Below, piece after piece: positions 8,044 to 17,401 of a stretch of 64,000 nucleotides of DNA. A program made the translations under genes and the position numbers. The notes under the pieces are model-generated. The model searched no databases. It worked only from the letters and a program-made list of their open reading frames with translations, and was not told the origin of the DNA. Source of the stretch: Bradyrhizobium sp. BRP22 (GTDB lineage Bacteria > Pseudomonadota > Alphaproteobacteria > Rhizobiales > Xanthobacteraceae); the NCBI RefSeq assembly GCF_020194175.1, contig NZ_JADYVX010000014.1:62001-126000 (forward strand). The letters are read 5' to 3'. The stretch's first letter is position 1. Each line of letters starts with the position of its first letter.

Positions 8044-9222
8044 ATGCGGATACTCGTCCTCAATGCGGACTACCCACGCTTTCTGGCGTGGCTTTATCGC
8101 GGCCAACCCGGGCTTGAAAATGCGCCCTACGCCGCGCAAATGGCGGCGCGCAACGCGAGCCTGTTCGGGAGCGCCGATTTCTATTCGAAGAATTTCACCG
8201 CCTGGGGCCATCCGGCGGCGGAGATCCACGTTAACAACGCTTGGCTTCAGGCGGCATGGGCGCGCGAGCATGGCATGGCCGTGGCCGTTACTCAGCCGTC
8301 TACCAACACCGGAAACAAGCTCCCGGCGTGGCTATTGCAGGCGATCGCGCCGTTCAAACCGATGTTGAGACCGTTAGCCCGGAAGATTGGCCTCAGCCCG
8401 AAACTCGATGCCCAGGCCGAAGCGATCTTGGTCGCCCAGATCGAGGATTTCAGGCCCGATCTGGTGCTGAACCAGGATACCTTTCATATCGATACCGCCC
8501 TGATGCGTCGCATCAAGGGCATCGGCAAGCCGATCCTCGTTGGTCAGATCGGAATTTCGCCGACCCGCGGCGAAGACTGGAGCGTCTACGATCTGTTGAT
8601 TTCGCAGTTGGCCGCGACAGTGAACTACTTCCGAGGTCTTGGCGTTCGCGCCGAGGTGAGTCACCTTGCGTTCGAGCGTGGCGTGATCGATGCCCTGCCC
8701 GCAGCACCGGCTACCGATATCGACGTCTCCTTCGTCGGCACCGTATCTGCCGATCACCAGCAGCGGATCGCGCTTCTGGAAGCGGTTGCCGATCGATACA
8801 CTCTAAAGTTGTTCGGCAATATCGCACCGGGTCTTCCTGCTTCCTCGCCGCTGCACCGCTGCTTCCAAAGCGAGGCCTGGGGCGTCGACATGTATCAAGC
8901 CCTGCGGCGTTCGCGAATCACGTTGAACTCCCATATCGACATGGCTGGTCGCGAGGCGGGAAACGTACGGCTCTTCGAAGCGACAGGCGTCGGCACATTC
9001 CTGCTGACCGACTTCAAAGACAATCTGCACACGTTGCTCGAGCCGGATCGGGAGGTCGCAGTGTGGCGCTCGGTTGAGGACTGCATCGCCAAGATCGAGC
9101 GATACCTGAACGACGATGCGGCTCGACAGGAGATTGCTGCGGCCGGTCAACGCCGCACGTTGGCAGCACACAGTTACCGTGAACGGACCAAGCACATTCT
9201 GGCGTCCGCGCAAGAATTGTGA
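8044..9222 (+). CDS. CgeB-like glycosyltransferase
   Basis: A 392-residue protein of the CgeB/DUF3880 type, a GT-B fold. The N-terminal half begins MRILVLNADYP and contains FRPDLVLNQDT, as in the acceptor-side Rossmann domain. The C-terminal half has DVSFVGTVSADHQQRIALL, a MYQALRRSRITLNSHIDMAG segment and GNVRLFEATGVGTFLLTD, the nucleotide-sugar side (Glyco_trans_1_2) with its conserved N-x-R-x-F-E. Such enzymes decorate surface polysaccharides or protein glycans. No strong ribosome site precedes ATG 8044. It leads the co-directional run up to 12864. Confidence 0.8.
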   Translation: MRILVLNADYPRFLAWLYRGQPGLENAPYAAQMAARNASLFGSADFYSKNFTAWGHPAAEIHVNNAWLQAAWAREHGMAVAVTQPSTNTGNKLPAWLLQAIAPFKPMLRPLARKIGLSPKLDAQAEAILVAQIEDFRPDLVLNQDTFHIDTALMRRIKGIGKPILVGQIGISPTRGEDWSVYDLLISQLAATVNYFRGLGVRAEVSHLAFERGVIDALPAAPATDIDVSFVGTVSADHQQRIALLEAVADRYTLKLFGNIAPGLPASSPLHRCFQSEAWGVDMYQALRRSRITLNSHIDMAGREAGNVRLFEATGVGTFLLTDFKDNLHTLLEPDREVAVWRSVEDCIAKIERYLNDDAARQEIAAAGQRRTLAAHSYRERTKHILASAQEL

Positions 9223-9318
9223 CGCGCCGAATATCCTTGACGGCGAAGTGCAAAATAGCCACATTGCACCGCGATCGACCGCTTGGCGGTTGAATTTACT
9301 AAGCTTTTTGGCCGCCTG

Positions 9319-9765
9319 ATGGATAGCGTCGAACACTGTCGCTTTAACGATCAGCTCTACGCGATCATTGTTCGCGCCTCTTTTCGGGAACCGGGGATCA
9401 CGTTTTTCTCCACGCCCGAATTGTCGCAGCAGCTTGCCTATATGAGCCACCCCAAGGGCAAGAGCATCGCCCCGCATCGGCACAACAAGGTGACGCGCGA
9501 GGTTCACTACACCCAGGAAGTGCTGGTGATCCAGAGGGGCAAGTTGCAGGTCGACTTTTACACCGAGCGCGAAGAGTACCTAGAGAGCCGTGTGCTGTCG
9601 GCCGGAGACGTCATTCTTCTTTGCAGCGGCGCCCACGGATTCGAGGTGCTGGAGCCTCTTGAGATGATTGAAATCAAGCAGGGCCCCTACGCGGGCGATG
9701 GCGACAAGACGCGCTTCGCCGAAGCACCGGCTGCGGTGAAGCGGATCAAGGGCCCGGTTGCGTGA
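9319..9765 (+). CDS. Cupin-fold protein of the polysaccharide island
   Basis: A 148-residue single-domain cupin. Motif 1 is HRHNKVTREVHYTQEVLVIQRG, with two His and a Glu in metal-ligand spacing; motif 2 is AGDVILLCSGAHGFEV. Small cupins in sugar-nucleotide clusters are often ketoisomerases or epimerases, which would fit the adjacent aminotransferase, but the sequence does not closely match the FdtA or RmlC types I know, so the activity is left open. ATG 9319 is preferred to the in-frame TTG at 9283; neither has a clear ribosome site. The stop overlaps the GTG start of the next gene in GTGA, which implies translational coupling. Confidence 0.65.
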   Translation: MDSVEHCRFNDQLYAIIVRASFREPGITFFSTPELSQQLAYMSHPKGKSIAPHRHNKVTREVHYTQEVLVIQRGKLQVDFYTEREEYLESRVLSAGDVILLCSGAHGFEVLEPLEMIEIKQGPYAGDGDKTRFAEAPAAVKRIKGPVA

Positions 9766-10883
9766 CGCAGGATTTCGTTCCAGTCAACACGCCGCTCCTG
9801 AACGGAAACGAAGCTGAATATCTGGCCGAGTGCGTTCGGACCGGATGGATATCGTCCGAAGGTCCGTTCATTCCGCGCTTTGAGGCGGCCATGGCCGAGA
9901 TTGCGGGACGCCGCCACGGCGTCGCCGTCACGAACGGGTCCGTTGCGCTCGATATTGCCGTTCACGCGCTTTCGCTTGAACCGGGCAGCGAAGTCATCAT
10001 CCCGACGTTTACGATCATCAGCTGCGCATCCGCAGTGATCCGCGCCGGACTTGTCCCGGTGGTGGTCGACTGTGATCCGAACACTTGGAATATGACGGCG
10101 GACGCTGTGGAAGCAGCGATCACGCCAAAGACCGGCGCGATCATGGTGGTGCATATCTATGGCCTGCCAGTCGATCTAGACCCGATCCTCGAGCTTGCGC
10201 GCAAGCATGGCCTTCGCGTGATCGAGGACGCCGCCGAGATGCATGGCCAGACCTATCGCGGCCAGCCCTGTGGCAGCTTTGGCGACGTGAGCACGTTCAG
10301 CTTCTATCCGAACAAGCACGTCACGACGGGCGAAGGCGGGATGATCCTGACCGATGACGCGCAACTCGCCGATCGGCTGCGCAGCCTCCGCAATCTCTGC
10401 TTCAAGCCCGAGCAGCGCTTCGTCCATGAAGAGCTTGGATGGAACGCGCGCATGACCAACCTGCAGGCAGCGCTCGGCGTCGCCCAGACCGAGCGATTGG
10501 GCGAGATGATCGACATCAAGCGCCGGACCGGCCGGCGCTACGATGAGCTTCTGGAGGGTGTCGATCTGATCCAGCGCCCCGTCCCCCGTACCAATTACGC
10601 GGACAACATCTATTGGGTGTATGGCATCGTCCTGAAAGACGCGGTCGCGTTCGATGCCAAGGAAGCGATGCGTCGGCTGGCCGGCAAAGGCATCGGCACC
10701 CGCCCCTTCTTTTGGTGCATGCATGAACAGCCGGTTCTGCGCAGAACCGGCCTGTTCACAAACGATTCGCACCCTCACGCGGAGCGAATCGCGCGCCGCG
10801 GTTTCTATCTTCCAAGCGGCCTTGCGTTGACGGACGACCAGATCGTGCGATCTGCAGAGGCGCTGAAGGAGATCCTTGCTTGA
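9762..10883 (+). CDS. DegT/DnrJ/EryC1/StrS sugar aminotransferase (perosamine-synthase-like)
   Basis: A 373-residue PLP enzyme of the sugar aminotransferase family. It shows the cofactor-binding GVAVTNGSVALDIAV near residue 50, IEDAAEMHG near 155, and SFYPNKHVTTGEGG near 185, where Lys forms the internal aldimine. The C-terminal half carries the GWNARMTNLQAALGVAQ dimer and active-site segment. It would transfer an amino group from glutamate to a keto sugar nucleotide. Overall it resembles GDP-perosamine synthases, though dTDP or UDP substrates remain possible. It starts at GTG 9762 inside the stop of the cupin gene, and its own stop overlaps the methyltransferase start. Confidence 0.85.
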   Translation: MTQDFVPVNTPLLNGNEAEYLAECVRTGWISSEGPFIPRFEAAMAEIAGRRHGVAVTNGSVALDIAVHALSLEPGSEVIIPTFTIISCASAVIRAGLVPVVVDCDPNTWNMTADAVEAAITPKTGAIMVVHIYGLPVDLDPILELARKHGLRVIEDAAEMHGQTYRGQPCGSFGDVSTFSFYPNKHVTTGEGGMILTDDAQLADRLRSLRNLCFKPEQRFVHEELGWNARMTNLQAALGVAQTERLGEMIDIKRRTGRRYDELLEGVDLIQRPVPRTNYADNIYWVYGIVLKDAVAFDAKEAMRRLAGKGIGTRPFFWCMHEQPVLRRTGLFTNDSHPHAERIARRGFYLPSGLALTDDQIVRSAEALKEILA

Positions 10884-11650
10884 GCGCCTTCGAACGCTAT
10901 GCGCCGTGGTACGACCTCCTTTATCAGGATAAGGATTACACTGCGGAAGCATCCTTTGTGGACGCGCAACTCCGTCGCCATGGCGCTACGCCGGGCACGT
11001 TGCTCGATCTCGGTTGCGGCACCGGCGTACACGCCCATGAGTTCGCGCGCAGGGGATGGACGGTCACCGGCGTCGACATCAGCGCAGACATGATCCGCCG
11101 GGCCGAGGCGCGCACCGGAGACGGCTCGGAACGCATACGATTCCGGCAGGGCGACGTCTGCGAATCGGGCCCGGAGCGGGATTTCGACGCTGCGGTTGCC
11201 CTCTTCCATGTGGCGAGCTACCAGACCAGCCGGGGAAGACTTCAGAACATGCTGGCGAGTGCCGCCATCGCGCTCAAACCGGGCGGCATCCTCCTGTTCG
11301 ACTATTGGTATGGCGGCGCCGTGCTGGCGCAAGGCGTCGAAACCCGCGTCAAGGTCGTTGACCGTCCACCACTGCGTGTCACCCGGATCGCTCAATCCGA
11401 TCACAATGAGGCTTGCGCGACCGTTCAGGTGAACTACACGCTGTTCTGCGAGGACGTTGCGCAATCGACGATCCATCGGATCGACGAAGCGCACCACCTG
11501 CGTTACTGGTTTCCGTTTGAGATCGAGGCGCTTCTCGGCGCGACCGGTTTCGAGCCAATCGGTCACTATGCGTGGCTGTCGACGACCAGTCCACCGAACT
11601 CGCGGGACTGGGCGGCTTATTCCATTGCCAGAAAGACGGTTCAACCGTGA
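10880..11650 (+). CDS. Class I SAM methyltransferase, amino-sugar N-methyltransferase-like
   Basis: A 256-residue SAM-dependent methyltransferase. It opens with YAPWYDLLYQDKDYTAEA, followed by motif I LLDLGCGTGVHAHEFA, acidic VTGVDISADMI, FRQGDVCE and LKPGGILLFDYW. This order and the N-terminal Y-D-x-x-Y-x-x-K-D-Y segment resemble TylM1/DesVI-type N,N-dimethyltransferases of amino sugars. The gene directly follows an aminotransferase and precedes a glycosyltransferase, so methylation of the new amino group is a reasonable inference; O-methylation cannot be excluded. The TTG start at 10880 is well supported by AAGGAGAT (10866-10873) and overlaps the previous stop. Confidence 0.78.
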   Translation: MSAFERYAPWYDLLYQDKDYTAEASFVDAQLRRHGATPGTLLDLGCGTGVHAHEFARRGWTVTGVDISADMIRRAEARTGDGSERIRFRQGDVCESGPERDFDAAVALFHVASYQTSRGRLQNMLASAAIALKPGGILLFDYWYGGAVLAQGVETRVKVVDRPPLRVTRIAQSDHNEACATVQVNYTLFCEDVAQSTIHRIDEAHHLRYWFPFEIEALLGATGFEPIGHYAWLSTTSPPNSRDWAAYSIARKTVQP

Positions 11651-12864
11651 AGCAGTTTCACGTTGGCGTCGTGCTGGAGTTGCCGCTCGAGGTCGGCGGC
11701 GGCTTCCAGCAAGGGCTTAGCGACATCACATGGCTGCGCGGCTGGGCAAAGACAGCCGATATAGACGTGACCGTGTTCACCACCCAGCCCAGCAATATCG
11801 CCATCCTCGCCGAACTCGGCATCCAGGCCAAACTTTTGCGGATTGGTTGGTTCGACCGCCTGTTCTTGTTCCTGAAATATTGCGGGTGGTTCGATCTCCT
11901 GCAGTATGCGTTGCACCTGTGCCCACCCTTCGAGAAGCGGTTGATCCGGGAGAATGTCGATATCGTCTATTTCCTGACGACATCGAACTGGCAACTCGTG
12001 CTCTACAAGCTGCCCTTCATCATCACGATATTCGACGGTTGCCACCGCGATTCTCCCGAATTTGACGAGGCGCGCGAATTCGCCGAGTTCGAACGTCGCG
12101 AAATCGTCTTTCGCAGCGCCAGCACCAAAGCAGCCTTGGTCGTCGCCAACGCTAAAGAGGTGATCGATGCACTATGTCGTCGCTATGCGATGGAAGAGGA
12201 TCGCGCGGTTTGTATCCCGTTTTCGCCCTCGCCCTATGTGACGCGATCGATTGAGGCTGGCGAGCAAACGGACGCGGACGCCACGATCCTGCGAAAGCAC
12301 GGACTCGAGCCCGGTTATCTCTTCTACCCCGCGCAGTTCTGGTCTCACAAGAATCACGCAACCATCCTGCTGGCGATGCGTTTGCTGCAAGATCAGGGGA
12401 TACAGACCACATTGGTGTTATGCGGATCGGATCGCGGTTCGCGCAGCGCAATCGAGGAGTTGACCACGCAACTCGACCTCGGCGGCCGCGTGCGCATCCT
12501 GGGCTTTGTTCCCTCCACCGAACTCGGCCCGCTCTATCGCAACGCAGCGGCATTGGTGATGGCGAGCTACTTCGGCCCGACCAATCTGCCCCCGCTTGAA
12601 GCCTGGTCGGTTGGCACGCCCGTGATCTATCCAGAAGCCTTCGAGGCGCAAGCTGGCGATGCCGCCATTCTGTTCGACTACGACAATCCGGCTTCGCTGG
12701 CGGAAGCCATCGTCAAGGCCGGCTTGCCCGAGGAGCGTGCCCGGCTGGCCGCCGCAGGCAAGCAGAGGCTCGAATATTTTGCGCGCCAGATCGACGAAGG
12801 ACATCGTGAGTTCGCGAAGCACCTTCTGAGACTGAGATACCGTCGTTATCCTCGGATCTACTGA
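11647..12864 (+). CDS. Family 4-type (GT-B) glycosyltransferase
   Basis: A 405-residue retaining glycosyltransferase. The N-terminal domain starts VKQFHVGVVLELPLEVGGGF with a Gly-rich acceptor loop. The C-terminal Glycos_transf_1 domain has YPAQFWSHKNHATILLAM, VRILGFVPSTELGPLYR and SYFGPTNLPPLEAWSVGTPVI, where the E-x7-E-like and Gly-Thr-Pro features bind the nucleotide sugar. It would transfer a sugar to the growing surface glycan on the cytoplasmic face. The GTG start at 11647 overlaps the stop of the methyltransferase gene (GTGA). A longer in-frame reading from 11572 would overlap that gene by 79 bases and is not preferred. Confidence 0.82.
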   Translation: MKQFHVGVVLELPLEVGGGFQQGLSDITWLRGWAKTADIDVTVFTTQPSNIAILAELGIQAKLLRIGWFDRLFLFLKYCGWFDLLQYALHLCPPFEKRLIRENVDIVYFLTTSNWQLVLYKLPFIITIFDGCHRDSPEFDEAREFAEFERREIVFRSASTKAALVVANAKEVIDALCRRYAMEEDRAVCIPFSPSPYVTRSIEAGEQTDADATILRKHGLEPGYLFYPAQFWSHKNHATILLAMRLLQDQGIQTTLVLCGSDRGSRSAIEELTTQLDLGGRVRILGFVPSTELGPLYRNAAALVMASYFGPTNLPPLEAWSVGTPVIYPEAFEAQAGDAAILFDYDNPASLAEAIVKAGLPEERARLAAAGKQRLEYFARQIDEGHREFAKHLLRLRYRRYPRIY

Positions 12865-12879
12865 GGATCGCACGAGACC

Positions 12880-14445
12880 CTACTGGGGAATCGTCACGAT
12901 CAGCTTCGCGCGGATGCTTCCAATCAGCAGCGGGATCGCCGCAACTCCTGCGACCGCCAGCCAGACGGCACATTCCGCGACGAAGCGCAGCACGCCGGTC
13001 CAGGGTATCGCGGAACGGATCATGATCCCCAATCCCCATCCGGCCAGTATCGTGGCGAGCATTATTCCCGCCAAAAACATCAGGTGTCGGAACGGGTGCC
13101 TGAGCGTTTGGCGCATGATGACGAGCGTCAACAAGCCGAACTGAACCAGGAGATCGCTCGCTACAATCGCAACCGCAGCGCCCAGCGGGCCCAGCTCCGG
13201 AATCATCAACAGCGATACGGCGAAAAAGACAATGAACTGCAGCCCCTTGCTCCGTACAAGAAGATCGGCACGATTGCTGTAATTGGCATAGCTTAGCGCC
13301 AGGATCGCGGGCGCGGCGACGCCCGTGCCGATCAACATGATCTTCGCCAGCAATGGATCATAGGTGATGGCACCGCGGGTCCAGAGCGCGAAGAAATCAG
13401 GCCAGAATGGCAGGAGTCCGGACACCACGGCACTGGCGAGTACTGCGACAAGCACCGAACCACGGGCATAAAGCGCACGTAACCGTTCGGTCGCACCAAC
13501 AGCATAGTCGTGGCCGAGTTCGGCAGCGAGCGGAAGCGTCGCTTGCAGGCAGAGCGCCCGCAATAGCCCGGCGGCGACGCGGATCAACCCCCATTGCGCG
13601 ACAGCGACACGATCGGCGACCAGCGCACTGACCAAGAGGACCGGGAGGTTCATCAGCGCCAATTCGGTGGCACCAGCGATTCCGAACGGCGCTGCCTTGC
13701 GTAGCTGACCGACCATCCAGCGGATCGAACGTGTGCCCCTCGCCTTGCGCAGGAATGGATGCAGGCGCGGCGCATCGATGGCGACGAGGTAGACTGCGCC
13801 CAATATTTGCATCGTGACGTAGACGAAGGTGACGGCAAACAAGCTTCCCGTCGCAACAATGGCAACCAGCTGCGCGATTTGTCCGATCAGCGTTGCGAAG
13901 CTCTGCAGCCAGACGGCGCGGCCGTACAGCCCCCGCGCCCGATAGAGCGCCGATACCAAGCCCGCTGGAAGCGTGAGCAGCATACCCACCGTCATCGCCA
14001 CAAAAGCGGCATCGAAATTTTTGATCGCCTCGAACCGGAAAACCGTGGACGGCGAAACAGCCAGCGCCGCCGTCACCGCCAAACCGACGAGCGTGGCGCT
14101 GAGCCAAAGGTAGAGCCGCAGCGTCGCGATATAGAATGCCGCGGTGCGGCCATCGCAATCAACGCTGGACTTGAATGAGAAGAAGCGGTTGATGGCGCGA
14201 AGCTGCAGGCCGCCATCGGCAACCAGCACAAGGTTGCCAATCGCATAGATCACGAACCAGGCGGCCAACTCCTCGCCGCTCCAGAAATGCAGGAAGACGG
14301 GAACCAGCGCGACCTGCTGGATGATCCCTAACACCATCTGGAAAATGCTGGCGGACCAACCTGCAAGCAGCCTTCGTGCCCGGCTCGGGGGCAAAATGCC
14401 CGCGGGGACATCCTCTCTGCCGCCTGCGTTTGGCTCGTCGATCAA
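12880..14445 (-). CDS. Polysaccharide flippase (Wzx/MATE-like)
   Basis: A 521-residue polytopic membrane protein with about twelve to fourteen hydrophobic segments, beginning after a charged cytoplasmic tail of about 25 residues. Landmarks are VADGGLQLRAINRFFSFKSS, the loop GLGLQ-like motif of polysaccharide exporters, and repeated long hydrophobic helices in the C-terminal half. It most likely flips lipid-linked oligosaccharide units across the inner membrane for the Wzy-like polymerase at 5601. It is convergent with the glycosyltransferase gene, separated by 15 bases. The first available start is TTG 14445; a later Met near residue 37 would remove part of the first helix. Confidence 0.75.
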   Translation of the reverse strand: MIDEPNAGGREDVPAGILPPSRARRLLAGWSASIFQMVLGIIQQVALVPVFLHFWSGEELAAWFVIYAIGNLVLVADGGLQLRAINRFFSFKSSVDCDGRTAAFYIATLRLYLWLSATLVGLAVTAALAVSPSTVFRFEAIKNFDAAFVAMTVGMLLTLPAGLVSALYRARGLYGRAVWLQSFATLIGQIAQLVAIVATGSLFAVTFVYVTMQILGAVYLVAIDAPRLHPFLRKARGTRSIRWMVGQLRKAAPFGIAGATELALMNLPVLLVSALVADRVAVAQWGLIRVAAGLLRALCLQATLPLAAELGHDYAVGATERLRALYARGSVLVAVLASAVVSGLLPFWPDFFALWTRGAITYDPLLAKIMLIGTGVAAPAILALSYANYSNRADLLVRSKGLQFIVFFAVSLLMIPELGPLGAAVAIVASDLLVQFGLLTLVIMRQTLRHPFRHLMFLAGIMLATILAGWGLGIMIRSAIPWTGVLRFVAECAVWLAVAGVAAIPLLIGSIRAKLIVTIPQ

Positions 14446-14670
14446 ATCCGGGCACCCCTGTGGCGTACAGAGCGGGCTAGCAGCAACCCGAAGGGATGTC
14501 GATACTCGGCCTTCGAGCCACGTTGAAGAGGATCCGGTGGCCTTCCTGCATCATCCCGGTCAACCCACTCAAAACATCAAATCCGCCATGCCGTTGTCGG
14601 CAGGAAGCAGACCTTGCCGGGAGGTTGTCTGGCGCTATTGTAGCGCCGCCGTTCGACCCGGAGCCCCGTA

Positions 14671-15864
14671 ATGCCCGTCCCGCATGCATCGCAAGCCCTG
14701 TCCCGATTCACCGTTCTCGACCTCACCCGCGTCCGCTCTGGCCCGACCTGTGTGCGGCAGCTCGCGGACTGGGGTGCCAATGTCATCAAGATCGATGCGT
14801 TGACGGAGGACGCCGGCGGCGAGCAACCGGGCGGCCCGCGGCATGGTTCGGACTTCCAGAATCTGCATCGCAACAAGCGCGCGATGACGCTCAATCTCAA
14901 GGATCCGAAAGGTCTCGAAGTATTCAGGCGGCTGGCCGAACAGGCTGATGTCGTGGTTGAGAATTTCCGTCCGGACGTCAAAACCAAGCTTGGCGTCGAC
15001 TACGAGAGTCTCCGCCAGATTAATCCGCGTATTGTCTATGGCAGCATCTCGGGCTTCGGCCAGGACGGGCCCTACCACAAGCGCCCGGGTTTCGATCAGA
15101 TCGCGCAAGGCATGGGCGGACTGATGTCGGTGACCGGCGCGCCCGGCGGCGGCCCAATGCGGGTTGGTATTCCCGTTGCCGACCTTGCCGCCGGCCTGTT
15201 CTGCGCGATTGGCATCCTCACCGCGCTCCTGGAACGCGACGTATCGGGTGAGGGCCAATGGGTGCAGACGTCGCTGTTGCAGGCGCAGATCTTCATGCTG
15301 GACTTCCAGGCCGCGCGCTGGCTGATGGAAAAGGAAGTGGCGCAGCAGGCCGGAAACAACCACCCGACGTCGATCCCCACGGGCGTGTTCAAGACGTCGG
15401 ATGGTTACATCAACATCGCCACGACAGGCGGACGCATCTGGGAGCGCTGCGCGCAGGCGATCGGGGCGCCCGAACTAGTTAGCGATCCCGACTATGCCAC
15501 AGCGCCGGCGCGCTCCAAGAACCGTGACGCGCTCAACGCGAAGATCAACGAGCTGACGCAGAAGAAATCCACCGAGACCTGGGTCAACGAACTGAACGCG
15601 GCCGGCGTGCCTTGTGGGCCGATCTATTCGATCGACCAGATGTTCGAGGATGCGCAAGTGAAGCATCTCGGCATCGCCCAGGACGTGCCGAACGCAGAGA
15701 ACCGCGACATCCGGCTGGTGGCCCAGCCGGTGACACTGTCGCGGACGCCAAGCACCATGGCAGCGCGACCGCCCGAATTCGGCGAACAGACCGAGGAAGT
15801 GCTGGCGGAGTTCGGTTTCAGCAACGAAGAAATCGCCGAGCTCAGGCAGCGCAAGGTCGTGTGA
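14671..15864 (+). CDS. Class III (CaiB/BaiF) CoA-transferase
   Basis: A 397-residue family III CoA-transferase. The opening FTVLDLTRVRSGPTCVRQLADWGANVIKID is the family N-terminus, HRNKRAMTLNLKDPKGLEVF follows, and the catalytic Asp lies in GIPVADLAAGLF near residue 170. The enzymes move CoA between carboxylic acids through aspartyl-CoA intermediates. The nearest overall resemblance is to formyl/oxalate or citramalate-type transferases, but the substrate is not deducible. GGAG is 7 bases before ATG 14671. It is convergent with tctA, 3 bases apart, so it may act on a carboxylate brought in by that transporter; this is inference from position. Confidence 0.85.
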   Translation: MPVPHASQALSRFTVLDLTRVRSGPTCVRQLADWGANVIKIDALTEDAGGEQPGGPRHGSDFQNLHRNKRAMTLNLKDPKGLEVFRRLAEQADVVVENFRPDVKTKLGVDYESLRQINPRIVYGSISGFGQDGPYHKRPGFDQIAQGMGGLMSVTGAPGGGPMRVGIPVADLAAGLFCAIGILTALLERDVSGEGQWVQTSLLQAQIFMLDFQAARWLMEKEVAQQAGNNHPTSIPTGVFKTSDGYINIATTGGRIWERCAQAIGAPELVSDPDYATAPARSKNRDALNAKINELTQKKSTETWVNELNAAGVPCGPIYSIDQMFEDAQVKHLGIAQDVPNAENRDIRLVAQPVTLSRTPSTMAARPPEFGEQTEEVLAEFGFSNEEIAELRQRKVV

Positions 15865-15867
15865 GGC

Positions 15868-17379
15868 TCAAGCCTTCGCCGGCCGGAGCCGGCGGGTGAC
15901 GCTGCTGAACGCCTTGTCGATCAAGGGCCAGAACAACAGGATGATCGCAAGCGTCGTGATCGAGCCGACGAGCCCGTTCGACCAGAACACCTTCATATCG
16001 CCGCCGGAGCCGATCATCGAGAGCCGGAACGCATCCTCCGCACGATTACCGAGCACGAGCGCGAGCGTGAACGGCGCCAGTGGAATGCCGATCTTCTTGA
16101 AGACGTAACCGACCACGCCAAAGCCCAGCATCAGCCAGATATCGAACATCGCATTCTGGATCGCGTAAGCGCCGATCGCACAGGACACCACGATCATAGG
16201 CGCAACCGCCGCAAACGGCACGCGCAGGATCGATGCGAAGATCGGTACCGTCGTCAGCACAAGAACCAGGCCAACGACGTTGCCAAGATACATCGAGGCA
16301 ATCAGGCCCCAGACAAAGTCCTTGTGCTCGACGAACAACAGCGGTCCGGGATTGAGCCCCCATACCATCAGACCGCCGAGCAGGATCGCCGCAGTTCCTG
16401 AGCCGGGAATACCAAGTGCGAGCATTGGCAACAGCGCCGAGGTGCCGGACGCATGTGCGGCCGTTTCCGGCGCGAACACGCCCTCGATGCGCCCCTTGCC
16501 AAAACTCTCCTGGTCCTTGGCAAAACGTTTGGCAAGATTGTAGCCCATGAAGGAAGCCGCGATCGCGCCGCCCGGCGTGATGCCGAGCCAGCAGCCGATG
16601 AAGGATGAGCGAAACAGCGTCACCCAATACTTGGGCAGATCCTTCCATACCAACAGCACCACGCGCAGGCTGATGCCAGCGGCGTGGCCGCGCAGCGCCA
16701 GGCGCTCTTCCATCGTCAGCAGGATTTCGCTGATCCCGAACAGGCCGATGACCGCGACCAGGAAGTTGATGCCGCGGAGCAATTCGGCGGAGCCGAAGGT
16801 CATGCGGAGCTGGCCGGACACGGTGTCCATGCCAACGCCGGCCAGCAGGAGACCGAGCGACATCGAGGTGACGGTCTTGTGCTTGGCCTCGCGGCCAAGG
16901 CCAACGAAAGAGCAAAAGGTGAGGAGATAAACCGCGAAGAATTCCGGTGGGCCGAACTTTAGCGCAAATGAAGAGATCATCGGCGCGAGAAACGTGATGA
17001 GAAGCACCGCAACTAGCGAGCCGATGAAAGACGAGGTAAAGGCGGCCGTCAGCGCTTCTGCCGCCCTGCCCTGCTGCGCCATCGGGTAGCCATCAAACGT
17101 CGTTGCCACAGACCAGGCTTCGCCCGGAATATTGAACAGGATCGAGGTAATGGCGCCACCGAACAGTGCCCCCCAATAAATGCAGGACAGCATCACGATG
17201 GCCGAGGTCGGGTCCATCGTGAAGGTCAACGGCAACAGGATCGCTACACCGTTCGGGCCACCAAGCCCCGGCAATACGCCGACAAAAATGCCGAGCACGA
17301 GCCCGACCATCATCAACAGCAGCGTTTTCCAGGTGAGGAGAACGGCAAAGCCGTGGAGGAGCAGGCCAAAAGCTTCCAT
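15868..17379 (-). CDS. tctA: Tripartite tricarboxylate transporter large permease TctA
   Basis: A 503-residue inner-membrane permease with about eleven or twelve hydrophobic helices, matching the usual TctA length. The N-terminal LPGLGGPNGVAILLPLTF loop and the internal repeat-like GITPGGAIAASFMGYNLAKRF are the conserved substrate and ion loops of the family. With TctB it forms the membrane part of a secondary carrier that takes carboxylates from a periplasmic binding protein. ATG 17379 is chosen over an upstream in-frame reading because the hydrophobic N-terminus starts there. It lies 22 bases downstream of tctB on the same strand. Confidence 0.9.
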   Translation of the reverse strand: MEAFGLLLHGFAVLLTWKTLLLMMVGLVLGIFVGVLPGLGGPNGVAILLPLTFTMDPTSAIVMLSCIYWGALFGGAITSILFNIPGEAWSVATTFDGYPMAQQGRAAEALTAAFTSSFIGSLVAVLLITFLAPMISSFALKFGPPEFFAVYLLTFCSFVGLGREAKHKTVTSMSLGLLLAGVGMDTVSGQLRMTFGSAELLRGINFLVAVIGLFGISEILLTMEERLALRGHAAGISLRVVLLVWKDLPKYWVTLFRSSFIGCWLGITPGGAIAASFMGYNLAKRFAKDQESFGKGRIEGVFAPETAAHASGTSALLPMLALGIPGSGTAAILLGGLMVWGLNPGPLLFVEHKDFVWGLIASMYLGNVVGLVLVLTTVPIFASILRVPFAAVAPMIVVSCAIGAYAIQNAMFDIWLMLGFGVVGYVFKKIGIPLAPFTLALVLGNRAEDAFRLSMIGSGGDMKVFWSNGLVGSITTLAIILLFWPLIDKAFSSVTRRLRPAKA

Positions 17380-17401
17380 GACTGAAAGTTCCGCCGATCG
17401 A

